Notes: generated by a model from the sequence alone, not told the origin. Numbered from the stretch's first letter, positions 23,667-32,272 are shown. The stretch: DNA of 36,447 nucleotides from Nitrospirota bacterium (GCA_004298335.1 SCTG01000055.1:1-36447), one strand, 5' to 3'. Program-made: numbers and translations.

Positions 23667-24461
23667 ATGCGTGGTAAAGCTGTCTTTGCGATCGTCGCGA
23701 TCGGCCTGCTCACGTGGTGCTGGCCTGGTGCCACGCACGCGGGGGTGGATAAGGAGAAGCTCCTCAAGGACACCGGCGTCTATGGGACGTTCGCGGTGTT
23801 CAAGGTGGACGAGGATTGGTGGAAGCTGGACAAGGCGGCGCGGGCCTCGGCGGCGGCGGAGGTGAAGGCCGTGTTCCAGAAGCACGGCGATACCGTCGCC
23901 ACGGACACCTATCTGCTGCGGGGGCTCGTGGAGAAGGCCGACTTCTTCGTCCGCGTGCACTCGACCGAGATGCTGCACAACCAGAATTTCCTGGTAGACC
24001 TGATGGGGACGACCCTCGGGAAACACCTGGTGAACACCTACACGTTCAACGGGATCACTAAGGGGCCCAATTACGTGCCGAGCCTGCCCGATGATCTCAA
24101 GGCCGCGCTGAAGACGCCGCCCGATCCGGGGCCCAAGCCCTACGCGATCGTCGTGCCGGTGCGCAAAGATGCGGAGTGGTGGATCACGGGACAGGACGGC
24201 AAGAACGCGATGATGAAGGAACACACGGAGGCGACGACGGCCTACCTCAAGACGGTGAAGCGCAAGCTCTACCACGCGAGCGGGCTGGACGACCTCGACT
24301 TCATCACGTACTTCGAGACGGCGAAGCTGGATGACTTCAATAACCTGATCATCGCCCTGGAGCGGGTCAAGGAAAACCGCCACAACAGGCAGTTCGGCAA
24401 CCCGACGCTGCTCGGCACCATCCGCCCGCTGGACGAAATCCTGGAAATCCTGTCGCGGTGA
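23667..24461 (+). CDS. cld: Chlorite dismutase, periplasmic (Nitrospira-type, long clade)
   Basis: This haem b enzyme breaks chlorite into chloride and oxygen. The 264-residue protein has a signal peptide (residues 1-25, ending ATHA) and a mature part that reads closely like the Nitrospira defluvii enzyme: GVYGTFAVFKVDEDWW, YLLRGLVEKAD, KDAEWW, LKTVKRKLYHASGLDD, FITYFETAKLDDF, NPTLLGTIRPLDEIL. By comparison with that enzyme, the proximal haem ligand is His186, the essential distal arginine is Arg199, and Lys167, Trp171 and Trp172 line the haem pocket. All are present, so it should be an active dismutase rather than a HemQ-type relative. It lies directly after tldE, behind a perfect ribosome binding site. 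No chlorite- or perchlorate-reduction genes are in the window, so its in vivo role is open, perhaps detoxification. Confidence 0.93.
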   Translation: MRGKAVFAIVAIGLLTWCWPGATHAGVDKEKLLKDTGVYGTFAVFKVDEDWWKLDKAARASAAAEVKAVFQKHGDTVATDTYLLRGLVEKADFFVRVHSTEMLHNQNFLVDLMGTTLGKHLVNTYTFNGITKGPNYVPSLPDDLKAALKTPPDPGPKPYAIVVPVRKDAEWWITGQDGKNAMMKEHTEATTAYLKTVKRKLYHASGLDDLDFITYFETAKLDDFNNLIIALERVKENRHNRQFGNPTLLGTIRPLDEILEILSR

Positions 24462-24468
24462 GCCGGCG

Positions 24469-25119
24469 TTAGTTGTTCGTCGGCCGGATGATGGCCGTGA
24501 CTTCGTTGGAGAGCAGGACTGTCAGCGTGTAGGGCGTGGCCTGGTCGCCGTGCGCGATCGTGTAGAGAGACAGCAACTGCGGCACGGGATCGGGGGGAAA
24601 CGTGAGCAGGGCCGGGAATTCGACCCCGGGAGGTGCGACGCGCGTGGCTGCCAGACGGAGCCGGAGCGCCATCAGCACGTCGCGCACGCGGGCCTCGCGC
24701 TGGTCCTCCGGAATCGTATCGGACGCCGTGATGCCCAGCACCCAGAGCGGCTTGCTGATGGAGACGGGCACGGGCAGCCCCACGCTGTGGGCGATGGCTG
24801 TGACGTCGACCAGGAATCCCGCTTCGATCGCATCGTTTCTCGTCAGGACGGGGGGCAGTACCTCCGATTGGGCTCCGGCCGGCGATTCGGCCCCGGCCGG
24901 CTGGTCGGCAGGGTCTTCCTGGGCGGCAACCTGACTGGTCGTCTCGGTCGCCGGTTGTTCTTCTGTGGGGGCCGGGGTGCCTAGCGCGCCGCAAATGCCG
25001 TCATACACGGCGCGGGCGGACGGGGACCACCGCGCATCGAAGGGGAGCCCCTTGAAGGCCGCGTCCGCGGCCTTTTTTTCGTCAATTGTCAGCGTGCGTG
25101 GCAGTTTCGTCGGTTGCAT
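24469..25119 (-). CDS. Hypothetical two-domain protein
   Basis: This 216-residue cytoplasmic protein is not clearly recognised. Residues 1-48 form a short conserved-looking block (LTIDEKKAADAAFKGLPFD, RWSPSARAVYDGI). Residues 50-95 are a low-complexity acidic Pro/Ala/Glu/Gln linker. Residues 96-216 form a second domain (AIEAGFLVDVTAIAHSVGLP, SKPLWVLGI, RVRDVLMALRLRL, IAHGDQATPYTLTVLL). The pattern 'LVDVT..A...G...PV....W' recalls small proteins labelled DUF6573, but I am not sure of that link. The ATG at 25119 has no usable Shine-Dalgarno. A perfect TTGACA (25150-25155, minus strand) lies upstream, with only a poor -10. It converges on cld, 7 bases apart. Confidence 0.6.
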   Translation of the reverse strand: MQPTKLPRTLTIDEKKAADAAFKGLPFDARWSPSARAVYDGICGALGTPAPTEEQPATETTSQVAAQEDPADQPAGAESPAGAQSEVLPPVLTRNDAIEAGFLVDVTAIAHSVGLPVPVSISKPLWVLGITASDTIPEDQREARVRDVLMALRLRLAATRVAPPGVEFPALLTFPPDPVPQLLSLYTIAHGDQATPYTLTVLLSNEVTAIIRPTNN

Positions 25120-25169
25120 ACCTAAGGAGGTAAGTCCCGAAAATGGCCCTGTCAAGCAGGCCGGGGGGC

Positions 25170-25760
25170 CTAGCCGAACAGGTTCATCTGCTCGATCGGT
25201 GTGGTGGGCTCGGGCTGGCGGTCGAGGAACGCCTTCAGCTTGCGGAAGTCTTCCCGCAGCGGCTCGTTCAAGCTGCCCTGGTGAAGCGCGGCCGCCGGAT
25301 GGAGCATCGGAAAGACGAAGAAGTCCTGCACCTGGAAGGCCTGCCCGCGCATCTTCATGATGCCGATCTTCTTGCCGAGCAGGGTCTGCATGGCGAAATT
25401 GCCGAGGGTGCAGACCACCTTCGGTTTGATCAGCTCGATCTGCTGGAAGAGGAACGGCTTGCAGGTCTCCACCTCGTCGGGCAGGGGGTCCCGGTTGTCC
25501 GGCGGGCGGCACTTGATGACGTTGGCGATGTAGATGTCGGTGCGGGAGAGCCCGGCGCTCTCCAGGAGCTCGTTCAGCAGCTTTCCGGCCGCCCCCACGA
25601 AGGGGACGCCCTGCTTGTCCTCGTAAAACCCCGGCGCTTCCCCCACGAACATGATGCTGGCGCCGGGGTTGCCCGTGCCGAACACGACCTGGGTGCGCCC
25701 GGACGACAGGCGGCAACGCTGGCAGTCTTTCAGGGAGTGGCCGAGTTCTTGAAGCGTCAC
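25170..25760 (-). CDS. udg: Uracil-DNA glycosylase, family 4 (Fe-S type)
   Basis: Family 4 uracil-DNA glycosylase removes uracil from DNA to start base excision repair. The 196-residue protein has the motifs GEAPGFYEDKQGVPFVGAAG (40-59), NVIKCRPPDNRDP (80-92) and MLHPAA (152-157), and the four cysteines of the 4Fe-4S cluster: Cys13, Cys16, Cys84 and Cys100. It ends IEQMNLFG, which contains a possible sliding-clamp-binding motif (residues 191-195). The GTG start at 25760 gives the usual N-terminus. A longer reading would add 42 residues that run through the promoter region. GGAG lies 11 bases upstream. A good promoter sits at 25791-25819. Confidence 0.93.
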   Translation of the reverse strand: MTLQELGHSLKDCQRCRLSSGRTQVVFGTGNPGASIMFVGEAPGFYEDKQGVPFVGAAGKLLNELLESAGLSRTDIYIANVIKCRPPDNRDPLPDEVETCKPFLFQQIELIKPKVVCTLGNFAMQTLLGKKIGIMKMRGQAFQVQDFFVFPMLHPAAALHQGSLNEPLREDFRKLKAFLDRQPEPTTPIEQMNLFG

Positions 25761-25790
25761 TGAATCCGTTTCTCCGGGCGGGACGTAGTC

Positions 25791-25819
25791 ATCATAGTTT
25801 TGGCCGGCGTCCAAGTCAA
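25791..25819 (-). promoter_or_regulatory. Predicted promoter of the uracil-DNA glycosylase gene
   Basis: On the minus strand, TTGACT (25814-25819) and TATGAT (25791-25796) each match the consensus at 5 of 6 positions, with the ideal 17-base spacer. The leader would be about 24 bases and contains GGAG. This promoter also argues against any glycosylase start upstream of 25784. Confidence 0.65.
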
Positions 25820-25834
25820 TCCGATTTTCAAAAA

Positions 25835-25864
25835 TTGACGCCTTCGGAAGGGCTCTGCTAGACT
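25835..25864 (+). promoter_or_regulatory. Predicted promoter of the moxR-DUF58-tgpA operon
   Basis: TTGACG (25835-25840) and TAGACT (25859-25864) lie 18 bases apart and match the consensus at 5 and 4 of 6 positions. The -10 ends 9 bases before the ATG at 25874, so the leader would be about 3 bases. It lies back to back with the glycosylase promoter, with 15 bases between the two -35 boxes. Confidence 0.5.
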
Positions 25865-25873
25865 CAAGTTTCC

Positions 25874-26815
25874 ATGAACAGCACATCGAAGATTCAGGCG
25901 CTCCGGAGCAATATCGAGCGGGTCATCAAGGGCAAGCCCTCGGTGGTCGAAATGACCGTGGTCGCGCTCTTCGCCCGCGGGCATCTGCTGATCGAGGACG
26001 TGCCGGGGGTGGGCAAGACCACGCTCGCCCACAGTCTGGCCCGGTCGCTGGGCTGCTCCTTCCGGCGGATCCAGTTCACCAGCGATCTGTTGCCGTCCGA
26101 CATCCTCGGAGTGTCGGTTTTCCATCAGCAGAGCCAGGCCTTCGAATTCAAGCCGGGACCGATCTTCGCCCACATCGTGCTCGCCGACGAAATCAACCGC
26201 ACGACGCCCAAGACGCAGAGCAGCCTGCTGGAGGCCATGAATGACGCCCAGGTGTCGGTGGACAGCCGGACCTACCCGCTGCCCCATCCATTCATGGTCA
26301 TCGCCACCCAGAACCCCTGGGAGCACCACGGCACGTTTCCGTTGCCGGAATCGCAGCTCGACCGCTTCCTGATGCGGGTCCGGATCGGGTACCCGGACCT
26401 GGCGGATGAAAAGAAGGTGCTGGACCGTCCCCAGACGCTGCACCCGGCCGATGAACTGGATCCCGTGCTCACGCTCCAGGAGGTCCTCGATCTGCAGGAC
26501 CGGGTGGAGAAGGTCCGTCTCGACGACAGTCTCATGGAATACCTGCTGGCGATCGTTTCCGAGACCCGCCGGAGCGCGCTGATCGCGCTGGGCGTCAGCA
26601 CGCGCGGGGCGATGGCGCTCCATAAGGCGGCCAAGGCGCTGGCCCTCGTCCGGGATCGCGACTACTGCCTGCCCGACGACATCAAGGACCTGGCCCCGAT
26701 GGTGCTGGCGCACCGCGTCACGCTGCACGCGGGCCCGGGCACCCGGCGTCACCGCTCCGAAGAGGCCGAGCAGGTCATCCGGGACATCGTGGAGTCGGTG
26801 CCCGTTCCTCTGTAA
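25874..26815 (+). CDS. moxR: MoxR-type AAA+ ATPase
   Basis: MoxR ATPases are chaperone-like AAA+ proteins that help assemble or activate partner complexes, often with VWA or DUF58 proteins. The 313-residue protein shows Walker A in EDVPGVGKTTLAHSLAR (41-57), Walker B in VLADEINRTTPKTQSSLLEA, sensor 1 in VIATQNPWEHHGTFPLPES and the C-terminal lid segment STRGAMALHKAAKALALV. The ATG at 25874 follows a predicted promoter by 9 bases without a Shine-Dalgarno. The DUF58 gene starts 10 bases after its stop and tgpA follows, the usual gene order for this set. Confidence 0.95.
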   Translation: MNSTSKIQALRSNIERVIKGKPSVVEMTVVALFARGHLLIEDVPGVGKTTLAHSLARSLGCSFRRIQFTSDLLPSDILGVSVFHQQSQAFEFKPGPIFAHIVLADEINRTTPKTQSSLLEAMNDAQVSVDSRTYPLPHPFMVIATQNPWEHHGTFPLPESQLDRFLMRVRIGYPDLADEKKVLDRPQTLHPADELDPVLTLQEVLDLQDRVEKVRLDDSLMEYLLAIVSETRRSALIALGVSTRGAMALHKAAKALALVRDRDYCLPDDIKDLAPMVLAHRVTLHAGPGTRRHRSEEAEQVIRDIVESVPVPL

Positions 26816-26825
26816 GCGGTCGGCC

Positions 26826-27941
26826 ATGCGTTTCGAGCGCATCCGCGAGTTCTTCCGTTGGTTCTACCGCTACCGGTCGTTACGCCTCACGCCGGAGGGC
26901 GTGCGGTATCTGCTCCTGACCCTGGCCGTCGGCATGGCGGCGCTGAACACCGGCAACAATCTGCTCTATCTCCTGCTGGCAATGCTGCTCAGCCTCATTG
27001 TGATGTCCGGTATCCTGTCGGAGCAATGTCTCCGGCACCTCGTCATCCGCCGGGTGATCCCCGACAACGTGTTCGCCAACAGCCCCGCGACGGTCACGCT
27101 GTCCATCGCGAACCGCCACCCGAGGCTTCCGAGCTTCTCGCTCCGCGCGCTGGACATCATCGAAGGACAGGCCGTGGACCGGGGCATCCACATCCTGCAT
27201 CTGCCGGCCGGCGCGTCGGCCTCGTCGTCGTACCCGGTGCTGTTCACGCGACGCGGACGGCATGTCATCGAGGGGCTCAGGCTCCAGACGCGGTTTCCCT
27301 TCGGCCTGTTCATCAAGGGTGCGAACCTCTTTCTCAGTTCGGAGGTGGTGGTGTATCCCGAAATCCGCCCCCTGCCGGACAGCCTTGTCCACGATCTGAC
27401 CGTTCTGGGGCATGACCAGGCGGTGTCCAAGCGGGGCCCCGGCAGCGGTCTCTACAATCTCCGGGAGTACCGGCACGGGGATGATTCGCGGACCATTCAC
27501 TGGAAGACCACGGCGCGCCAGTCTCGCCTGATCGTCAGGGAAACCGAGACGGAAGATCTGCGGGAGGTCACCCTGGCGCTGCCCACGGCCGTTCCGGAAG
27601 GCCGCGCCCCTGAATTTTTCGAACAGGCGGTCGGCCTCACGGCCTCGCTGGCGGTGTTCTTCCAACAGCAGGGGTTCGCCCTGCGGCTGCTGGTCGGCGA
27701 GCGCGAGATTCCGCATGGCGCGGGGGAGACGCATCTTCACCGTGTGCTGCATGCGCTGGCGCTCTGTGAGCCGGCTCCGGCCCGGCAGTCCGACGCGGCG
27801 GCCGTGGTCGGATTTCGGACGCTGGGCGACCGGACGGCGCATGGCGAGCTGACCATCGTGGTGATGCCCTGGCCGGACCCCGTCGTCGAGGCGGCCTGCC
27901 GGGGCGTGAGCCGGCTCGTTCCGGCCTGGGAGACGCGATGA
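26826..27941 (+). CDS. DUF58-domain membrane protein
   Basis: This 371-residue protein has a basic N-terminus (RFERIREFFRWFYRYRSLRL), two transmembrane segments at about residues 30-63 (LLLTLAVGMAAL, LLYLLLAMLLSLIVMSG) and a soluble region. The conserved DUF58 core shows GSGLYNLREYRHGDDSRTIH followed by WKTTARQ. The rest resembles a VWA-like fold without an obvious MIDAS motif. The function is unknown, but the gene nearly always lies between moxR and a transglutaminase gene. The stop overlaps the tgpA start as ATGA. Confidence 0.92.
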   Translation: MRFERIREFFRWFYRYRSLRLTPEGVRYLLLTLAVGMAALNTGNNLLYLLLAMLLSLIVMSGILSEQCLRHLVIRRVIPDNVFANSPATVTLSIANRHPRLPSFSLRALDIIEGQAVDRGIHILHLPAGASASSSYPVLFTRRGRHVIEGLRLQTRFPFGLFIKGANLFLSSEVVVYPEIRPLPDSLVHDLTVLGHDQAVSKRGPGSGLYNLREYRHGDDSRTIHWKTTARQSRLIVRETETEDLREVTLALPTAVPEGRAPEFFEQAVGLTASLAVFFQQQGFALRLLVGEREIPHGAGETHLHRVLHALALCEPAPARQSDAAAVVGFRTLGDRTAHGELTIVVMPWPDPVVEAACRGVSRLVPAWETR

Positions 27942-30079
27942 CCCTCGAGCGCGCGTTTCACTTCTGTTCGCTCCTGCTGGCCGCCGTGGCGTTCACGGGG
28001 CTGGTCCTCACCGGGGAGATTCCGTCCGGACTGGCCGTGCTGGGGCTGGCGGCGCTTGCGGTGACGATCGCCCGGACGATCGGGTGGGGCGGTGACCGTC
28101 TCGTCGACCGGCTTGTCGGTCTTCCGACATCCGTCTGGACGGCCCTGTTGGTGGCGGCGTTCGTGTCATTCGGTATCGACCTGCTGCTGATCTCGCGGGA
28201 TATCCTGCCGGCGGCGGTGCACTTCCTCATCCTTCTGATGGTCGTCAAGCTCTTTCACCTCCGGCACCGCAAGGACTTTCTGCAGCTGTACGCGATCAGC
28301 CTGTCGGAACTTCTGGCCACGGCCGCGCTCACGGTGGACCTGTGGTACGCGGGCGTCTTCGTCGCCTATGTGTTCGCGGCGATCTGGACGCTCATCCTCT
28401 ATCACCTGCGCAACGAGTCGGAGGAGGCGCACAAGGGCCCCTCGCCGATCGCCCGGCCGGTCACGCGGCAGTTCTTCTGGACGACGAACGGGATCGCGGT
28501 CGGGTCCTTCTGCCTGACGCTGGTCATCTTCTTCCTCATCCCGCGCATCGGGACCGGCTTCTTTCAAAAGAACCGCACGGAGCTGATCCGCACCTCCGGA
28601 TTTTCCGAAAAGGTGGACTTGGGCGTCATCGGCGCGGTCAAGCTCGATCCCACCGTGGTCATGCGGATCGAGTTCCCGGACGTGCGCGGTCCCGTCCAGA
28701 ACGCCCTCTATTTTCGAGGCGCGGCCTACGATACGTACGACGGGCGGTCCTGGGGCAACCGGTCGGCGACCCGGCGGACGCTGGAACGCACCCCCGACGG
28801 CGTTTTTCTGGTGTCCACGCCCCAGGCGGCGGCCGCCGCCGAGTCCGGCGGCCTGCGCCAGGAGATCCTCATCGAGGCGCTCGATACGACCGTGCTGTTC
28901 GGAGCGTCGTTCGTCGAATCGATCAAGGGCGGCTTCCAGATTGTGCAGGTGGACGGCGTCGGCGGCCTGTACCTGCCCTTCCCGACGTCGGCCCGGTTTC
29001 AGTACAGCGTCCGCTCCGTCCCGGACCGTCTGCGAGAGCCCGATCGGACGACGGAGTCCGTAAGCTATCCCGACCTCATCAGGCAGCGCTTTCTGCAACT
29101 CCCGGACGTGGGCTCTCGCGTGGGGGCCCTGGCGCGCGAGGTGGCCGGCGACGCGCGCACCCCCTATGAGAGGGCCCGGGCCGTCGAACGGCATCTCCAA
29201 CAGAAGTATCAGTACAGCCTCGATGTCAGCACGGCCGTTTCGGCGAGTCCCGTGGAGGATTTTCTGTTCACCCGCAAGACCGGCTACTGCGAGCACTACG
29301 CGACGGCCATGGTGGTGATGCTCAGGACCCTGGGCATCCCCGCACGCCTGGTCACCGGCTTCCTGCCCGGCGTGTGGAACGACTTCGGCAATTACTATTC
29401 GGTCCGTCAGCAGGACGCGCATGCCTGGGTGGAAGTATACTTCCCCGGCTCGGGGTGGGTGACGTTTGATCCGACGCCCAGCGTGCCGTCGGCGGCGCCG
29501 TCCCTCTTTTCGAGAGTCGGCAAGGTCGTGGACTCGATCCGCCTGAAATGGGACCGCTACGTCGTCCAGTACAGTTTCCGCGACCAGATGGCCGCCGCCA
29601 AGAGCCTCCGGGAGGGAGGCGAAAAGGTGCGCACGGAGGTGTCCGGTCTTCTGTCCGCGCTGACCCGTGGCCTGGCGTCCGCCAAGGCATGGCTGGCCGG
29701 GTCGGCGCGCGCCTACGGGTGGATTCTTGTCGGCGGCCTGGCGGCCGGCGCGCTCGTTGTGGGGCTGGTCTTGGTCTGGCGCGGGCGGGGCGGCGGGGCG
29801 CGGCAGGCGGACCCTCGCACGGCCCGGCAGGTCGCGGCGATCCAGCTGTATGAGCGGATGTTGCGGATTCTGGAAGCCCAGGGGCTGCTGAAGTCTCCGG
29901 GGGCGACTCCGCTGGAATTTGCCCGGCAGGTGGCGCGCGAACGGGGCGAGGCGGCGCGGTACGTCGAGCCCTTGACCGGGCTCTACTGCCGGGTGCGCTT
30001 CGGCCAGGCTCCGTTCTCGTCCGATGACGACCGGCAAGCGCGGGAACTGCTCGCCGGGCTCCAAGCCGCAAGGCGCTAG
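27938..30079 (+). CDS. tgpA: TgpA-like membrane transglutaminase (DUF3488-transglutaminase-DUF4129)
   Basis: This 713-residue protein starts with several transmembrane helices (DUF3488 region, about residues 8-200). A periplasmic transglutaminase-like domain follows, then one late helix (about 594-617, ILVGGLAAGALVVGLVLVW) and a cytoplasmic DUF4129-type tail. The catalytic triad is clear: Cys451 (TGYCEHYAT), His495 (QQDAHAWVEVYF) and Asp511 (VTFDPTP). Pseudomonas TgpA has the same layout and is essential there, though its substrate is unknown. The ATG at 27938 overlaps the DUF58 stop. It ends the operon, and only weak dyads follow (30072-30092), so a terminator is not certain. Confidence 0.93.
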   Translation: MTLERAFHFCSLLLAAVAFTGLVLTGEIPSGLAVLGLAALAVTIARTIGWGGDRLVDRLVGLPTSVWTALLVAAFVSFGIDLLLISRDILPAAVHFLILLMVVKLFHLRHRKDFLQLYAISLSELLATAALTVDLWYAGVFVAYVFAAIWTLILYHLRNESEEAHKGPSPIARPVTRQFFWTTNGIAVGSFCLTLVIFFLIPRIGTGFFQKNRTELIRTSGFSEKVDLGVIGAVKLDPTVVMRIEFPDVRGPVQNALYFRGAAYDTYDGRSWGNRSATRRTLERTPDGVFLVSTPQAAAAAESGGLRQEILIEALDTTVLFGASFVESIKGGFQIVQVDGVGGLYLPFPTSARFQYSVRSVPDRLREPDRTTESVSYPDLIRQRFLQLPDVGSRVGALAREVAGDARTPYERARAVERHLQQKYQYSLDVSTAVSASPVEDFLFTRKTGYCEHYATAMVVMLRTLGIPARLVTGFLPGVWNDFGNYYSVRQQDAHAWVEVYFPGSGWVTFDPTPSVPSAAPSLFSRVGKVVDSIRLKWDRYVVQYSFRDQMAAAKSLREGGEKVRTEVSGLLSALTRGLASAKAWLAGSARAYGWILVGGLAAGALVVGLVLVWRGRGGGARQADPRTARQVAAIQLYERMLRILEAQGLLKSPGATPLEFARQVARERGEAARYVEPLTGLYCRVRFGQAPFSSDDDRQARELLAGLQAARR

Positions 30080-30097
30080 TCGCCGACCGGTCTTTCC

Positions 30098-30128
30098 TTG
30101 ACAGGGTAGGGGGGGTGGGGGCTACGAT
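30098..30128 (+). promoter_or_regulatory. Predicted promoter of the nfeD-slipin operon
   Basis: TTGACA (30098-30103) is a perfect -35 box and TACGAT (30123-30128) is a -10 with 4 of 6 matches, 19 bases apart. The spacer is a nearly pure G tract (GGGTAGGGGGGGTGGGGG), which could stiffen or bend the DNA. The leader would be about 15 bases. Confidence 0.5.
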
Positions 30129-30149
30129 GATTGCAGGTCAAGCCGATCC

Positions 30150-31490
30150 ATGCGTGTGAGATTACAGGGCCACCGTCTCCTCCCGATCGTCCGTCTTACC
30201 GGTATTTTTCTCACGAGCTTCTTCCTAATGTGGACCGCGTCGGCGGGGGCCGGTGGAGCCGGGGAGAGTCCCCGCGGGGCGGTCCACGTGGGAACCTACG
30301 AAGGCGTCATCAATCCGGTGGCGGCCGAATACATCAATCACGTGCTGGCCGTGGCTCAGGAAGCGGGCGCCGCGGCCGTCGTCCTCCGGCTCGATACCCC
30401 CGGGGGGCTCGACACGTCCATGCGGCTCATCATCAAGGACATCACGGCCTCGCCGATTCCGGTGATCGTCTACGTGGCGCCGAGCGGCGGGCGGGCGGCC
30501 TCGGCGGGAGTCTTCATCCTCTACGCCGCGCACATCGCGGCGATGGCGCCGGGCACGAACGTGGGCGCCGCGCATCCCGTGGCGATGGGGGGCGGCGAGA
30601 TGGATGCCGTGATGAAGGCCAAGGTCGAAAACGACGCCGCGGCCTATCTCAAATCCATCGCCGAGAAGCGGGGCCGGAACGTCCAATGGGCCGACGACGC
30701 GGTCCGGAAGAGCGTGTCGGTGACGGAGAAAGAGGCGCTGTCCCTGAAAGTCATCGACCTGATTGCGGAGGACGTGCCGTCGTTGCTGGCGGCTGTGGAG
30801 GGGCGGGAGATCGCGACGGGGGCGGGCAAGGGCGTGCTCCGGACGAAGGGGGCCCCATTGCAGGAGACCGCCATGGGCTGGCGGCTGGAAGCGCTCAAGG
30901 CGTTGAGCGACCCCAACATCGCGTTCATCCTGATGACCCTCGGCACGATCGGGTTGATCGCGGAGCTGTACAACCCCGGGGCGATTCTGCCCGGCATCGT
31001 CGGGGCCATCAGCCTCATTCTGGCCTTCTATTCGCTGCAGACCCTGCCGATCAACTATGCGGGCGTGCTGCTCATCCTGCTGGGCGTTGTGCTGTTCATT
31101 CTCGAGATCAAGGTCGTGAGCTACGGCCTGCTGAGCCTGGGAGGGATCGCCTCGATGGTCCTGGGGGCCCTCCTGCTCGTGAAGACCGATGCGCCGTTCA
31201 TGAAAGTGTCCCTGTCGGTGATCATCCCCACGGTCGTGACCTTCGGAGGACTCCTCCTCGTCGTGACCTGGATGGCCGTGAAATCCCAGATGCGCCGGCC
31301 CGTGACGGGGAGTGAGAGCATGGTCGGGATGATCGCCGTTGCCAGGACCGAACTGGCCCCGCGCGGAAAGGTGCTCCTGCAGGGCGAGCTCTGGGACGCC
31401 GTCAGCGAGGAGCCGATCCATGAAGGTGAAGAGGCGGATGTGCAAGCCGTCGCGGGCCTGACGCTGACCGTGAAGCCGCACCGCAGGTGA
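30150..31490 (+). CDS. nfeD: NfeD-type membrane serine protease (ClpP-like)
   Basis: This 446-residue protein has an N-terminal signal or anchor helix (11-32) and a ClpP-class serine protease domain (about 45-225). The nucleophile is Ser118 in [11 protein letters not shown] and the probable general-base lysine is Lys168 in [15 protein letters not shown], as in archaeal PH1510 (Ser97, Lys138). Four or so membrane helices follow (about 245-375), then a C-terminal NfeD OB-fold (about 385-446, [25 protein letters not shown], read here as [16 protein letters not shown] and LLQGELWDA). Related proteases cut the C-terminus of their slipin partner. The ATG at 30150 lies 21 bases after the predicted -10 box. 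The slipin gene follows at 22 bases, the classic pairing. Confidence 0.92.
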   Translation: MRVRLQGHRLLPIVRLTGIFLTSFFLMWTASAGAGGAGESPRGAVHVGTYEGVINPVAAEYINHVLAVAQEAGAAAVVLRLDTPGGLDTSMRLIIKDITASPIPVIVYVAPSGGRAASAGVFILYAAHIAAMAPGTNVGAAHPVAMGGGEMDAVMKAKVENDAAAYLKSIAEKRGRNVQWADDAVRKSVSVTEKEALSLKVIDLIAEDVPSLLAAVEGREIATGAGKGVLRTKGAPLQETAMGWRLEALKALSDPNIAFILMTLGTIGLIAELYNPGAILPGIVGAISLILAFYSLQTLPINYAGVLLILLGVVLFILEIKVVSYGLLSLGGIASMVLGALLLVKTDAPFMKVSLSVIIPTVVTFGGLLLVVTWMAVKSQMRRPVTGSESMVGMIAVARTELAPRGKVLLQGELWDAVSEEPIHEGEEADVQAVAGLTLTVKPHRR

Positions 31491-31512
31491 GTCGAGAGAG
31501 GAGGCGTTGACG

Positions 31513-32259
31513 ATGCCGTACCTGATTCCGCTGATTCTCTTGGCCGCCGTCATCTACAACAGCGTCAAGATCCTCATGGAATATGAGCGCGGCGTGATCT
31601 TTTTCCTGGGGAAGTTTCAGGAGGTCAAGGGGCCGGGCCTCATCATCGTGTTTCCGATCGTTCAGAAGATGCTCCGGGTGAACCTCCAGATCGTCACGAT
31701 GGAGGTGCCGGCCCAGGATGTGATCACCCGCGACAACGTCTCGGTCAAGGTCAACGCCGTCATTTTCTTCCGCGTGGTGGACCCCCAGCGCGCGATCCTG
31801 GCCGTGCAGGACTATCTCTACTCGGCCTCCCAGATTGCCCAGACGACGCTGCGCAGCGTCCTGGGCCAGAGCCAACTGGACGAACTGCTCTCGAAGCGGG
31901 AAGAGATCAACGTGCAGCTCCAGCGGGTCATCGATCAGCAGACCGAACCCTGGGGCGTCAAGGTGACGGCCGTGGAGGTCAAGAACGTGGACCTGCCGCA
32001 GGAGATGCAACGCGCCATTGCGAAGCAGGCAGAGGCCGAGCGCGAGCGGCGCGCCAAGGTCATCCATGCCGAAGGGGAATTCCAGGCCGCCCAGAAGCTC
32101 TCGGAGGCCGCCGAGGTCATCGCGCGCAACCCGATCGCATTGCAACTCAGGTACCTCCAGACGCTGGTGGAGGTGGCGGCCGAAAAGAACTCGACGACGA
32201 TCTTTCCCGTCCCGATCGACATCATTTCACCCTTCCTGCAAGCCATGAAGAAATCCTGA
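31513..32259 (+). CDS. Slipin (stomatin/SPFH-domain protein)
   Basis: Slipins are stomatin-like membrane proteins that form large assemblies in membrane domains. The 248-residue protein has one N-terminal hydrophobic hairpin (about 2-17), then the SPFH domain ([39 protein letters not shown]), and a helical Glu/Ala/Arg stretch ([20 protein letters not shown]). The C-terminal hydrophobic segment [11 protein letters not shown] is the type of site cut by NfeD proteases. GAGAGGAGG (31496-31504) is 8 bases before the ATG at 31513 but only 2 before a TTG at 31507, so the ATG is chosen. It partners with the NfeD protease upstream. Confidence 0.93.
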   Translation: MPYLIPLILLAAVIYNSVKILMEYERGVIFFLGKFQEVKGPGLIIVFPIVQKMLRVNLQIVTMEVPAQDVITRDNVSVKVNAVIFFRVVDPQRAILAVQDYLYSASQIAQTTLRSVLGQSQLDELLSKREEINVQLQRVIDQQTEPWGVKVTAVEVKNVDLPQEMQRAIAKQAEAERERRAKVIHAEGEFQAAQKLSEAAEVIARNPIALQLRYLQTLVEVAAEKNSTTIFPVPIDIISPFLQAMKKS

Positions 32260-32272
32260 GCCTCCGCACTCG

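Noticed and set aside
24462..24485. CCGGC...GCCGG dyad between the convergent cld and hypothetical genes as a bidirectional terminator
   Set aside because: The stem is 5 bases, overlaps a stop codon, and has no T run on either side.
25761..25886. Longer N-terminus for the uracil-DNA glycosylase starting at 25886
   Set aside because: It would run through the moxR and glycosylase promoters, and the family N-terminus begins at the GTG at 25760.
30072..30092. Small dyads (GGCG-CTAGT-CGCC and GACCGGTC) after tgpA as a terminator
   Set aside because: The stems are only 4 bases each, and only a short TTT follows, so they are too weak to call.
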